A program made the translations under genes and the position numbers. Under the pieces are notes generated by a model that searched no databases, was not told the DNA's origin, and saw only the letters and a program-made list of their open reading frames with translations. A DNA stretch of 13,561 nucleotides from a bacterium (GTDB lineage Bacteria > Margulisbacteria > Marinamargulisbacteria > SXXA01). Below are positions 1-6,759 of this stretch, piece after piece. Location: assembly GCA_947502965.1 (NCBI GenBank), contig CANNCG010000023.1, forward strand, positions 1 to 13,561, given 5' to 3'. Position 1 is the first letter of the stretch. Each line of letters begins with the position of its first letter.

Positions 1-138
1 TTTAGAAGCAAGCGTGGCGCTGAACGACATGCTGTTTTGCTCTCCATTATTGAGACCGCAAAAAAACAAGGCCTCAACATTTTGGAAACCATTCAGGCCG
101 CGCTTAATCAGTCACTCCTCTTTGAGGGGGGGCGCTAG
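1..138 (+). CDS. C-terminal end of an IS66-type transposase (5' part outside window)
   Basis: The frame is open from base 1 to a TAG at 136-138 and gives the last 45 residues of a protein that starts upstream of the window. The segment FRSKRGAERHAVLLSIIETA followed by KKQGLNILETIQAAL resembles the C-terminal tail of IS66-family transposases as I remember them: FRS, then GA, then a helix with IxTxxKQGxN and an alanine/leucine ending. The catalytic DDE residues would lie upstream, so I cannot say whether the element is intact. I see no clear inverted repeat in the 83 bases between this stop and the next gene, so the end of the element is not defined. The family call rests on a short tail. Confidence 0.6.
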   Translation, partial: FRSKRGAERHAVLLSIIETAKKQGLNILETIQAALNQSLLFEGGR

Positions 139-221
139 ATAGTTACCTAAAATCGAAAAAAACGAGCACATCAGGAAAGAAATTCAATAAGATTGTTAGA
201 GACTAAACACCCCAAATCCCC

Positions 222-530
222 CTACAACACAATCCCCCGGGGTTTTTTTTTGAGATCTTCTTCCCAATTCATGGTTTTGTTATAGGAATAGCCGCCTTTT
301 TTCTTGACCATCGTACGGTTGATATCCAACGTCATGACACTGATATTGCTAGATCGGTCCTTTTGGATCGTCTTGTTCAGAGACATCCGCATCGCACTCA
401 AATGTTTTTCTTTGCGATCAATATTGCCATCCAAAATCTTGAGCAACATTTTGGCCAAAGAATTAAATTTGGAGACTTCTGGCAACAGTTGAGCTGCTTG
501 GGAGCGGGATATCTTTTTCTTAGGCGCCAT
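222..530 (-). CDS. Small basic protein of unknown function, last gene of the degV unit
   Basis: This is a 102-residue protein that I do not recognise. It is strongly basic: it begins MAPKKKISRSQAAQLL, has KKK near residue 78 and ends with KKKPRGIVL. It has no signal peptide, membrane segment or cysteine. The middle (about residues 18-60) is predicted by eye to be helical. The ATG at 530 follows a GAGGAG ribosome binding site that overlaps the TGA of the upstream gene. The 12-base gap to that gene suggests translational coupling and a common transcript with 543-1085. No convincing rho-independent terminator follows it. Its partner upstream is also lysine-rich and unknown, so the two probably work together. 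A nucleic-acid-binding role would fit the charge but is only a guess. Confidence 0.75.
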   Translation of the reverse strand: MAPKKKISRSQAAQLLPEVSKFNSLAKMLLKILDGNIDRKEKHLSAMRMSLNKTIQKDRSSNISVMTLDINRTMVKKKGGYSYNKTMNWEEDLKKKPRGIVL

Positions 531-542
531 GGCTATCTCTCC

Positions 543-1085
543 TCAACACGGGTCAGCGGGACTCGCAGCATCTGCCCCTTCGGATTTCTTTTTTTCTTCT
601 TCTACTTCTACAGCGCGCTGCATCGCCACTTCTTGGGCTTCCAAGTCTTTCATTTTACTCTGTTTTTTCTTAACACGGTCCAAATTGCCGAACAATTCGG
701 CAAATTCGGCCTTTTGCTCTGGCGAGAGGCTTTCGAGATCCAATGTACCTTCCAACAGGGACATGGCATCCATCATTTCATCAAATTTACTTTTTTTCTT
801 CTTTTTGACATCGGCTACAGCGGCGGCCAAATGGGAGGCCACTGATTCGGCTTGTTGGGGCATATATGTAGTCGGTTTGGCTTGTTTGACTTCTTTGGCA
901 TCCTGCGTGGTGGACTCTGCCCGCTCAGACTTTTTACCGATCATGTCCTTTGTGACGGCCTGTAGCTCCGTATCCATGACCTTGGCACCTTGGCTAAACA
1001 CCTCTTGGATATTTTTGAAATCTGTCGTGCCCACAGAGGGCATTTTATTTGGAACCTGGCCCACACCACCGATTGGCATCCCCAT
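543..1085 (-). CDS. Lysine-rich helical protein of unknown function
   Basis: This 180-residue protein matches no family I know. I chose the ATG at 1085 because AAGGATAA sits just upstream, right after the TGA of the aminotransferase (1102). A start at 1118 would overlap that gene and has no such site. The first 20 residues are rich in Gly, Pro and Met (MGMPIGGVGQVPNKMPSVGT). Residues 25-90 are polar and probably helical, KKKKK lies at 94-98, and an amphipathic, coiled-coil-like stretch runs from about 120 to 168, including LSPEQKAEFAELFGNLDRV. The tail is low complexity (ADAASPADPC) and ends in the only cysteine. There is no signal peptide or membrane segment. The gap from the aminotransferase is 16 bases and to the next gene 12, which supports cotranscription with the regulators upstream. 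Confidence 0.78.
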   Translation of the reverse strand: MGMPIGGVGQVPNKMPSVGTTDFKNIQEVFSQGAKVMDTELQAVTKDMIGKKSERAESTTQDAKEVKQAKPTTYMPQQAESVASHLAAAVADVKKKKKSKFDEMMDAMSLLEGTLDLESLSPEQKAEFAELFGNLDRVKKKQSKMKDLEAQEVAMQRAVEVEEEKKKSEGADAASPADPC

Positions 1086-1101
1086 ACTGATTATTATCCT
1101 T

Positions 1102-2256
1102 TCACAAGGTCTTGACAAAGGCCGAAATACGAGACAAAGCTTCTTTTAGCAAGACAAAATCTGCGGCGTAGCAACAGCGTATATGCCCTTCGCCACCCAA
1201 TCCAAACACGGATCCTGGCACAACCGCAACCCTCTTTTCTTCCAACAATCGCATCGCAAATTCTTCTGAAGACAATCCCGTTTCCCGAATAGAGGGAAAG
1301 CAGTAAAACGCACCCTCTGGCGCGTGTAACGACAAACCCATTTCTTCAAAGGTCGTCACCACATAGTTCCGCCGATGGTGATAGGACTGCCTCATTATTT
1401 CCAAGTCTTTCATCCCATTTTTAAGAGCTTCTATCGCCGCATACTGGGACATAATCGGCGCACACAAGGCGCTATATTGGTGAATTTTATTGACCTGGGC
1501 CACCACCTCATGGGGGGCACACAAATACCCCAAACGCCACCCCGTCATGGCAAAGGCCTTGGAAAAGCCATTGAGCAAAATCACCTGGGACTTGGCACCC
1601 GGCAGAGAGGCCATAGAGGTAAACGCCACATCGTAGACCAGCTCAGCGTAGACCTCATCGGCAATAATCCAGAACTTCTCTGCCACGGCCAATGCCAATA
1701 GCGAAGACAGGGTTTCTTTGGGAATCACACGCCCCGTCGGATTGCTCGGCGAACACAAAATCAACGCCTTGGTACGTGGCGACACCACTTTCGAAATAGA
1801 CTCCGCTGTAGGAAGAAAGCCACTCTCAGAGGTATCCACTGACACTGCTTTTCCGCCTGCCATTTGCACCAAAGGCCCGTAACATACGTAGGTTGGCTCC
1901 GGCAAAATAACCTCATCGCCCGGATCCAGCAGTGTACGCAAAATGATATCGACAGCTTCTGAAACCCCAATGGTCAGCAAAATCTCTGAGGCAGGATCAT
2001 ACTGAGCGCCAAAGCGGGCAGCCAAATAGTCGGATACGGCCTCCCGGCAAGATAGCAGTCCCAGATTGGAGGTATAGGACGTACGGCCATGCTCGATGGC
2101 ATAGACACCCTCGGCACTCACGCCCCAAGGCGTGGCAAAGTCAGGTTCTCCCACCCCCAACGAAATAATATCCTTTGCCCCCACAACCAGATCAAAAAAC
2201 TTGCGAATACCAGAAGGGGGCAAGGCCTGCACCCGCTGGGAGAGCTGCAAACTCAT
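1102..2256 (-). CDS. Pyridoxal-phosphate aminotransferase, class I/II (YugH/AspC-like)
   Basis: This fold-type I PLP enzyme of 384 residues moves an amino group between an amino acid and a 2-oxo acid in the cytoplasm. The family landmarks are present in order: SLGVGEPDF near 32-40, NPTG at 172-175, DEVY at 200-203, the Schiff-base lysine K233 in FSKAFAMTGWRLGY, and the carboxylate-binding arginine R360 in GHIRCCYA. Length is normal for the family. The start ATG overlaps the stop of the Lrp/AsnC gene (ATGA, 2253-2256), so the two are translationally coupled. The same pairing occurs as yugG-yugH in Bacillus subtilis, where the regulator is thought to control its neighbour. The substrate cannot be read from the sequence; aspartate or aromatic amino acids are typical of this branch. 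Confidence 0.93.
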   Translation of the reverse strand: MSLQLSQRVQALPPSGIRKFFDLVVGAKDIISLGVGEPDFATPWGVSAEGVYAIEHGRTSYTSNLGLLSCREAVSDYLAARFGAQYDPASEILLTIGVSEAVDIILRTLLDPGDEVILPEPTYVCYGPLVQMAGGKAVSVDTSESGFLPTAESISKVVSPRTKALILCSPSNPTGRVIPKETLSSLLALAVAEKFWIIADEVYAELVYDVAFTSMASLPGAKSQVILLNGFSKAFAMTGWRLGYLCAPHEVVAQVNKIHQYSALCAPIMSQYAAIEALKNGMKDLEIMRQSYHHRRNYVVTTFEEMGLSLHAPEGAFYCFPSIRETGLSSEEFAMRLLEEKRVAVVPGSVFGLGGEGHIRCCYAADFVLLKEALSRISAFVKTL

Positions 2257-2756
2257 GGCATAATAGCAAGACGCTCGGTAGCCACTTGCTCGCCTATGAG
2301 AATGCCCTTCTCTTTGTATTTCTTCATAATAAAATGAGTTGAGGTACTGCGAACATTGTCCGTAGATGCCAATTTATCGGAGACAAATGAGGATATTTCT
2401 TCCAAAGAATCCCCTTCGACGATCAAGAGAAAATCATAGGCCCCTGAAATCAAATAGTGGGCCACCACATTGGGGTATTGGGCAATGCGTCTCGCGATAT
2501 CATCAAAGCCACGATCTCTTTCAGGACGGACCCCTACTTCTATCAGGGCCCAGATTTTGCGCTTCATGTGCGGCATTTTTTGTTCGTTTATAACTGTGGT
2601 GTAACGGACAATCACTTCCTCTTTCTCGAGGGCAGCCATCGTCGCCTCTACCACAGTGGCCGACACTCCCAACATCTTGGCCACTTCTGCCACAGGTAAG
2701 CGTGCATTTTTGGACAATAATTTGAGAATATCTTGGGCCACTGGGGTAGAGATCAT
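2253..2756 (-). CDS. Lrp/AsnC-family transcriptional regulator (YugG-like)
   Basis: This is a 167-residue protein with the two-domain plan of Lrp/AsnC regulators. An N-terminal winged helix-turn-helix (about 5-55: ILKLLSKNARLPVAEVAKML, then VSATVVEATMAALE) is followed by a RAM ligand-binding domain (about 65-145), in which LISGAYDFLLIVEGDSLEEI matches the usual G-x-YD-hydrophobic strand. Such proteins bind amino acids and control amino-acid metabolism genes. The helix-turn-helix is slightly atypical (VVEATMAALEKEEVI). The ATG at 2756 is preceded by TAAGGA, which also contains the stop codon of the MerR-DegV gene, so expression is coupled on both sides. The overlap with the aminotransferase makes that enzyme the likely target or ligand source. 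Confidence 0.92.
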   Translation of the reverse strand: MISTPVAQDILKLLSKNARLPVAEVAKMLGVSATVVEATMAALEKEEVIVRYTTVINEQKMPHMKRKIWALIEVGVRPERDRGFDDIARRIAQYPNVVAHYLISGAYDFLLIVEGDSLEEISSFVSDKLASTDNVRSTSTHFIMKKYKEKGILIGEQVATERLAIMP

Positions 2757-2765
2757 AAAGCGTCC

Positions 2766-3917
2766 TTAGGCGATAGAAATCGCAATGGTTTCAGGGCCCA
2801 CATAAATAGACAAAAGCCCTGTGTCTTCCTGTAAAAAAATGGGTACATTGGGATAATCTTTCTTTATTTTATTAATGGCTTCTACCGCTTCACCATACAG
2901 ATAGTTATAGAGGACCATAATACGATTGATATAGCCGCCGCGAATAGAAACTTCATCATTCAGCGTTTCTACCATCAACTCTGTTGCACGCCGTTTGTTC
3001 TTGCTGCACTCCAGAATATTGATAGCACCTGTCCCATTTTTCATTTCAAACACAGGTTTGAAATCAAATAGTTTCAACAATAAATTGGCCTCTGTGGAAA
3101 TCTGGGTGGAGCTCGGCACTGTCAAAATCCCACCGGTGACCAAGTGGCGCAACGAATCCACCATGACCATCATATAAATCATCGGCACCTGTTTTGCGAT
3201 ATACAAGGCCACTTCTTTTTGGGTATGCCCCGCTGCAATTTGCTCACCCACCTGCATACAGAACAAACCGAGACCCGCGCCTGTTGATTTGGAATCAATG
3301 ACTTGGATATCTATCCCAGTCATCTTCGCAGCAGCCAAATTGGCCACCTCTACGGTTTTAGACAAGGTCGAAGAAATATGAATCGAATACACGATTTTAT
3401 AGCCTTTTTTCGCCAGTTCCGTATATTTGGCGATAAACTCTTCTTCCGTTGGCGGTGAGGTCAAGGGACGTATGTTTTGCTCTTTGCTTTTTTCCCAAAT
3501 TTCTTTGAGGGTGATATCCACCCCATCGTGGTAGGTTTTGTCTCCCAAAATAATTTTGAGAGGGATGGTCTCTATAGGCAGTTTCTCCGCACCCTCTGTT
3601 GGCAAGGTGGCTGTACTATCCGTCAAGATACAAAGCTTGGAATTGCCACTGCTCTTTTTGCCATACAGCTTTTCTTTGATTTCTTCTAGGGATAGCCCCT
3701 CTTCGCTTTGAAAGCGCCGCACCTTTTTGATAATGGCAATATCTTCATCATCAAACAAACGAATTCCCCCGTCAGAACGTTTAACATGGGGCAAAATCCC
3801 CGCCTGATCATAATAACGCAATGTCCGAGAGGTAATACCCAATAGCTTTGTGACTTGACCAATTTTATAGAGGGTTCTTTCAGATTTATTACCAGGTTTG
3901 TAATAGGGTCGGAGCAT
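2766..3917 (-). CDS. MerR DNA-binding domain fused to a DegV fatty-acid-binding domain
   Basis: This 383-residue protein joins two families. Residues 15-86 form a MerR-type winged helix (LYKIGQVTKLLGITSRTLRY, then YDQAG and GIRLFDDEDI). Residues 93-383 form a DegV/FakB fold: LTDSTATLP at 98-106, TSPPTEEEF at 153-161, HISSTLSKT at 180-188, VIDSKSTGAGLG at 206-217. DegV proteins hold a fatty acid in a buried tunnel; FakB members present it to the kinase FakA. Two DegV landmarks are altered: the usual GGRI reads GGIL (262-265), and the C-terminal HxGPG reads YVGPETIAI. I infer a DNA-binding lipid sensor rather than a plain FakB. The start is supported by AAAGGA about 10 bases upstream. It heads the minus-strand unit. 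Confidence 0.9.
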   Translation of the reverse strand: MLRPYYKPGNKSERTLYKIGQVTKLLGITSRTLRYYDQAGILPHVKRSDGGIRLFDDEDIAIIKKVRRFQSEEGLSLEEIKEKLYGKKSSGNSKLCILTDSTATLPTEGAEKLPIETIPLKIILGDKTYHDGVDITLKEIWEKSKEQNIRPLTSPPTEEEFIAKYTELAKKGYKIVYSIHISSTLSKTVEVANLAAAKMTGIDIQVIDSKSTGAGLGLFCMQVGEQIAAGHTQKEVALYIAKQVPMIYMMVMVDSLRHLVTGGILTVPSSTQISTEANLLLKLFDFKPVFEMKNGTGAINILECSKNKRRATELMVETLNDEVSIRGGYINRIMVLYNYLYGEAVEAINKIKKDYPNVPIFLQEDTGLLSIYVGPETIAISIA

Positions 3918-3955
3918 GGGAGAACAATCCTTTCCTTTTGGTTTTTTTCAAAAAA

Positions 3956-3961
3956 AATATA
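3956..3961 (-). promoter_or_regulatory. Possible -10 element for the merR-degV unit
   Basis: Read on the minus strand this is TATATT, five of six matches to the sigma70 -10 box, placed so that the transcript would begin about 30 bases before the ATG at 3917. I find no good -35 box at 16-18 bases. MerR-type regulators often act on promoters with a longer 19-20 base spacer, but the hexamers at that distance (for example TTGTGT at 21) are only weak matches. The surroundings are A/T rich. Confidence 0.25.
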
Positions 3962-4135
3962 GGACAAAAAAGGCTAAGGCAAACACAAGGGTTCGCCAGC
4001 TCACGAAACGCCCCTCACATATGGAGCGGGTACGCCCTCAGAATAAATCTCTCCTGCGTGTTCGTAAAGGCCTTTTATCTCATGGCAAGGCCCCACTTCC
4101 TACGACAGGCTGGGGGGATGGCGCTAGCCCTTCGA

Positions 4136-4158
4136 GCTCCCCACCTGGGGAGCAGGTG
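4136..4158 (+). promoter_or_regulatory. Overlapping, mutually exclusive hairpins in the yadG leader
   Basis: GCTCCCCA (4136-4143) pairs perfectly with TGGGGAGC (4146-4153) around a two-base loop. The shifted pair CACCT (4142-4146) and AGGTG (4154-4158) can form instead and uses part of the same sequence. A further GGGG/CCCC pairing with 4160-4163 is possible. No T run follows, so this is not a plain terminator. It lies about 55 bases before the yadG start and could be a protein-binding palindrome or an RNA switch; the function is not known. Confidence 0.4.
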
Positions 4159-4211
4159 TCCCCGACATGCTCCTCTACCCGAAAAGCACTCCACTGAGAT
4201 ACTATACCCTC

Positions 4212-5144
4212 ATGCTCGAAAATCTCCCTGCTATTCATATTCATCAGCTCACCAAAACCTACCCAGGAGGACTCCAAGCACTCAAAGGCATTGACCTCAC
4301 CGTACGCGAAGGCCAGTTTTTTGCGCTGTTAGGTCCAAATGGTGCGGGAAAGTCCACCACCATCAGCATTTTGTGTTCATTGGTCAATAAAACCGGTGGT
4401 ACCGTTTCTATTTGTGGACACAACATTGATACCGATTGGTCCAAAGCCAAAACGTGTTTAGGCGTTGTGCCCCAAGAATTTAACTTTAATATTTTTGAAC
4501 CCTGTTGGCAGATTGTGGTCAATCAAGCTGGCTATTATGGGGTACCCCGTGATGTGGCACTCAAGCGCCTTGATGTCTTATTTGATCAACTGGGACTTTC
4601 CGACAAACGCAACGAACAGGCCAAAAATCTCTCTGGGGGCTTCAAGCGACGCCTCATGATTGCCAGAGCACTGATCCATGAACCCAGGGTACTCATTTTG
4701 GACGAACCTACGGCTGGTGTGGACATCTCTTTGCGGCGGTCTATGTGGCAATTTCTGCAAGAACTTAACAACGGGGGTATGACGATTATCCTCACCACCC
4801 ACTATCTCGAAGAAGCCGAAGCCCTCTGTAAAGAAGTCGCCATTATCGACCACGGAAAAATAGTTACGCACGGCAACACCCAAGATCTTTTGCAGCAGCT
4901 CAACGCAGAAAGCTTTATCCTCTACTGCACAGCGCCCATAGACACGCTATCCGCACTGCCCCCCATCTCTGGCGTCGCGCTTCGTCAGCTAGACCCGCTA
5001 TGTCTGGAGGCCGATATCGACCAAAACCACACGCTCACAGAACTGATCACCTACCTCCAAATCCACGGCATCACCGTCGGTCGTATCCGAAACAAGGCCA
5101 ACCGTTTGGAAGAGTTGTTTCTCAAGTTGGTGAACCATGATTAA
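4212..5144 (+). CDS. yadG: ABC transporter ATP-binding protein, YadG-like
   Basis: This is the cytoplasmic ATPase of an ABC-2 type exporter, 310 residues. Walker A is GPNGAGKST (41-49), the Q-loop glutamine is in VVPQEFNFN (about 88), the signature is LSGGFKRR (140-147), Walker B is LILDEP (161-166), and the switch histidine is in TTHYLEEAE (197). Beyond these generic motifs it shares long stretches with E. coli YadG, such as VNQAGYYGV, RRLMIARAL and the C-terminal NKANRLEELF. I place the start at 4212 because MLENLPAIHIHQLTKTYPGG aligns with the YadG start; an upstream ATG at 4167 is possible but adds 15 unconserved residues. Its stop overlaps yadH by 8 bases. The substrate of YadGH is not established in E. 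coli either. Confidence 0.93.
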   Translation: MLENLPAIHIHQLTKTYPGGLQALKGIDLTVREGQFFALLGPNGAGKSTTISILCSLVNKTGGTVSICGHNIDTDWSKAKTCLGVVPQEFNFNIFEPCWQIVVNQAGYYGVPRDVALKRLDVLFDQLGLSDKRNEQAKNLSGGFKRRLMIARALIHEPRVLILDEPTAGVDISLRRSMWQFLQELNNGGMTIILTTHYLEEAEALCKEVAIIDHGKIVTHGNTQDLLQQLNAESFILYCTAPIDTLSALPPISGVALRQLDPLCLEADIDQNHTLTELITYLQIHGITVGRIRNKANRLEELFLKLVNHD

Positions 5145-5907
5145 AACACAATGGATAGGCCTGTGGACCATGACACGCAAAGAAACCCTGCGTATTTTTC
5201 GGATCTGGACACAGACACTGCTGCCTTCGGTCATTTCAACCTCGCTTTATTTTTTGATTTTTGGCAGCTTTATTGGCAGTCGAATCGGTCTCATTGGCGA
5301 GGTCACCTATCTGCAATTTATCATTCCGGGATTGGTCATGATGTCTGTGATTACCAATGCCTACAGCAACGTGGTCGCCTCTGTTTTTAGCGCCAAATTC
5401 CAGCGCAACATTGAGGAGCTCTTGGTCTCTCCGCTGACAAGCACCGTCATTTTGTTGGGATACGTTGTTGGGGGCGTCATGCGCGGCGTGATCGTCGGTT
5501 TTTTGGTATTTTTGGTATCCCTATACTTCACAGCACTCCCCATGACCCACCCTATGATTGCGATCACGACCATCATTGGGACCGCCATTCTTTTCTCTTT
5601 GCTGGGCTTCGTGAACGCTATATTTGCCAGAAAGTTTGATGACATCGCCATCGTCCCTACGTTTATACTGACGCCACTCACCTACCTCGGCGGGTTGTTT
5701 TATTCGATAAAAGATCTCCCTTTGATTTGGCAAAAAATCTCCTTTTTTAACCCTATCTTGTATCTGGTCAACAGTTTTCGTTATGGCTTTTTGGGTATTT
5801 CGGATATTTCCGTGAGTGTCGCGGTCATCTCTATGGGCGTCCTTATTGGGATCATGTGGTGCGTGGCGCTGTTTCTCCTGCACCGTGGCATTGGATTGAG
5901 ACAATGA
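5137..5907 (+). CDS. yadH: ABC-2 type transporter permease, YadH-like
   Basis: This 256-residue inner-membrane permease is the partner of the ATPase just upstream; its ATG lies inside the end of that gene (8-base overlap). It has about six hydrophobic segments typical of ABC-2 permeases. The conserved block PGLVMMSVITNAYSNV is followed by AKFQRNIEELLVSPL (the coupling-helix region) and FDDIAIVPTFILTPLTYLGG. These match E. coli YadH closely, and the length is identical to the E. coli protein as I recall it. The family also includes exporters of polysaccharides, lipids and drugs. The close match to YadH over the full length makes this assignment firm even though the cargo is unknown. Confidence 0.93.
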   Translation: MIKTQWIGLWTMTRKETLRIFRIWTQTLLPSVISTSLYFLIFGSFIGSRIGLIGEVTYLQFIIPGLVMMSVITNAYSNVVASVFSAKFQRNIEELLVSPLTSTVILLGYVVGGVMRGVIVGFLVFLVSLYFTALPMTHPMIAITTIIGTAILFSLLGFVNAIFARKFDDIAIVPTFILTPLTYLGGLFYSIKDLPLIWQKISFFNPILYLVNSFRYGFLGISDISVSVAVISMGVLIGIMWCVALFLLHRGIGLRQ

Positions 5908-6746
5908 GCATTCAGTGGTTCCCAGGCCATATGGCCAAATCCACACGACTGATCAAAGAAACACTCTCCCTTGTGGATGCCGTTCTGGAAATTCGGGACG
6001 CCAGAATTCCTTTTTCCAGCCACAATCCCCTGCTATACGAGGTGGTCAAACACAAACCCATGGGGCTCATTCTAAACAAAGCGGACCTGGCAGACCCCGC
6101 TGTTTCCCAGCTCTGGACCACCGCTCTGGCCCCGCTTGGCAAAACAATGCTGCTCAACACCCACCACAAAACCGCACGTACCGCGATCACCACCTTTGGA
6201 CGCGAGGTGATCGCCCATGCCGTTTCTCAAAAAAAGCTTCGGCAACGGCCTATCTACACCATGCTCATTTTAGGGGTTCCCAATGTCGGCAAATCTGCCA
6301 TCATCAATACCCTCAAGGGCAAGGTAGTCGCCAAAGTAGAGAACCGACCTGGCGTCACGAGAACCCCCACCTGGTTCACGATAGCCCCGGACTTACGCTG
6401 CCTCGACAGTCCAGGCATTCTCTGGCCCAAATTTGAGAACACCGCGGTTGGTATGGGACTGGCCATCACCGGTGCCATCAAAGAAGAGGTCACCACGATT
6501 GAGCATCTCGTGGCCTATCTCATGGATTACCTGAGACGTTATTACCCAGATTCTCTGGTAAATCGCTACGGACTACCTCCCGACGTCTTGGCACAAACAG
6601 ACCCTATGTTCATTGTAGAAGCCATTGGGATACAGCGAAAAATGCTCCTCAAAGAAGGCGAAATCGACATTGATCGTGCGCTACAATTAATCTTAAAAGA
6701 TTTCAAAGGGGGCCTACTGGGAAGGGTGAGTTTGGAGCGCCCCTAA
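5904..6746 (+). CDS. rbgA: Ribosome biogenesis GTPase RbgA (YlqF)
   Basis: This is a circularly permuted GTPase of 280 residues that helps late assembly of the 50S subunit. The permuted order is plain: the G4 motif NKAD (58-61) precedes the P-loop GVPNVGKS (124-131), then RPGVTRTP (148-155, G2) and DSPG (168-171, G3). The N-terminus IQWFPGHMAKSTRLI and the adjacent IRDARIPFSSHNP are hallmarks of RbgA/YlqF. The C-terminal helical RNA-binding domain follows (about 195-280). I chose the ATG at 5904 because it overlaps the yadH stop (ATGA, 5904-5907) and gives the family start; the longer frame from 5856 adds residues inside yadH. Its place behind a transporter pair probably reflects cotranscription, not a shared job. 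Confidence 0.95.
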   Translation: MSIQWFPGHMAKSTRLIKETLSLVDAVLEIRDARIPFSSHNPLLYEVVKHKPMGLILNKADLADPAVSQLWTTALAPLGKTMLLNTHHKTARTAITTFGREVIAHAVSQKKLRQRPIYTMLILGVPNVGKSAIINTLKGKVVAKVENRPGVTRTPTWFTIAPDLRCLDSPGILWPKFENTAVGMGLAITGAIKEEVTTIEHLVAYLMDYLRRYYPDSLVNRYGLPPDVLAQTDPMFIVEAIGIQRKMLLKEGEIDIDRALQLILKDFKGGLLGRVSLERP

Positions 6747-6759
6747 ACGTGTGCATCGG

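Larger units (their letters stand above)
3918..4211. other. Divergent intergenic leader between the degV unit and yadG
   Basis: These 294 bases lie between two divergent genes. The degV side is A/T rich and carries its ribosome binding site. The middle (about 3990-4100) shows no tRNA or known riboswitch motif. The yadG side is G/C rich with long G and C runs and overlapping inverted repeats at 4136-4158 (listed separately). I see no strong sigma70 promoter for yadG. Short open frames run through this stretch on both strands, but none has a ribosome binding site or a recognisable product, so I do not call them genes. Confidence 0.6.

Noticed and set aside
235..249. CCCCGGGG followed by a T run as a terminator
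   Set aside because: The palindrome has no loop and it lies inside the coding end of a minus-strand gene, with the T run on the other strand.
543..1118. Longer form of the lysine-rich protein starting at 1118
   Set aside because: It overlaps the aminotransferase by 17 bases and lacks a ribosome binding site; the ATG at 1085 has AAGGATAA before it.
529..1149. Plus-strand 206-residue open frame
   Set aside because: It is the antisense shadow of the lysine-rich gene: serine- and phenylalanine-rich product, no ribosome binding site and no recognisable domain.
3938..4294. Plus-strand open frames between the degV unit and yadG
   Set aside because: There is no ribosome binding site or recognisable product, and the frames run into yadG in the wrong frame.
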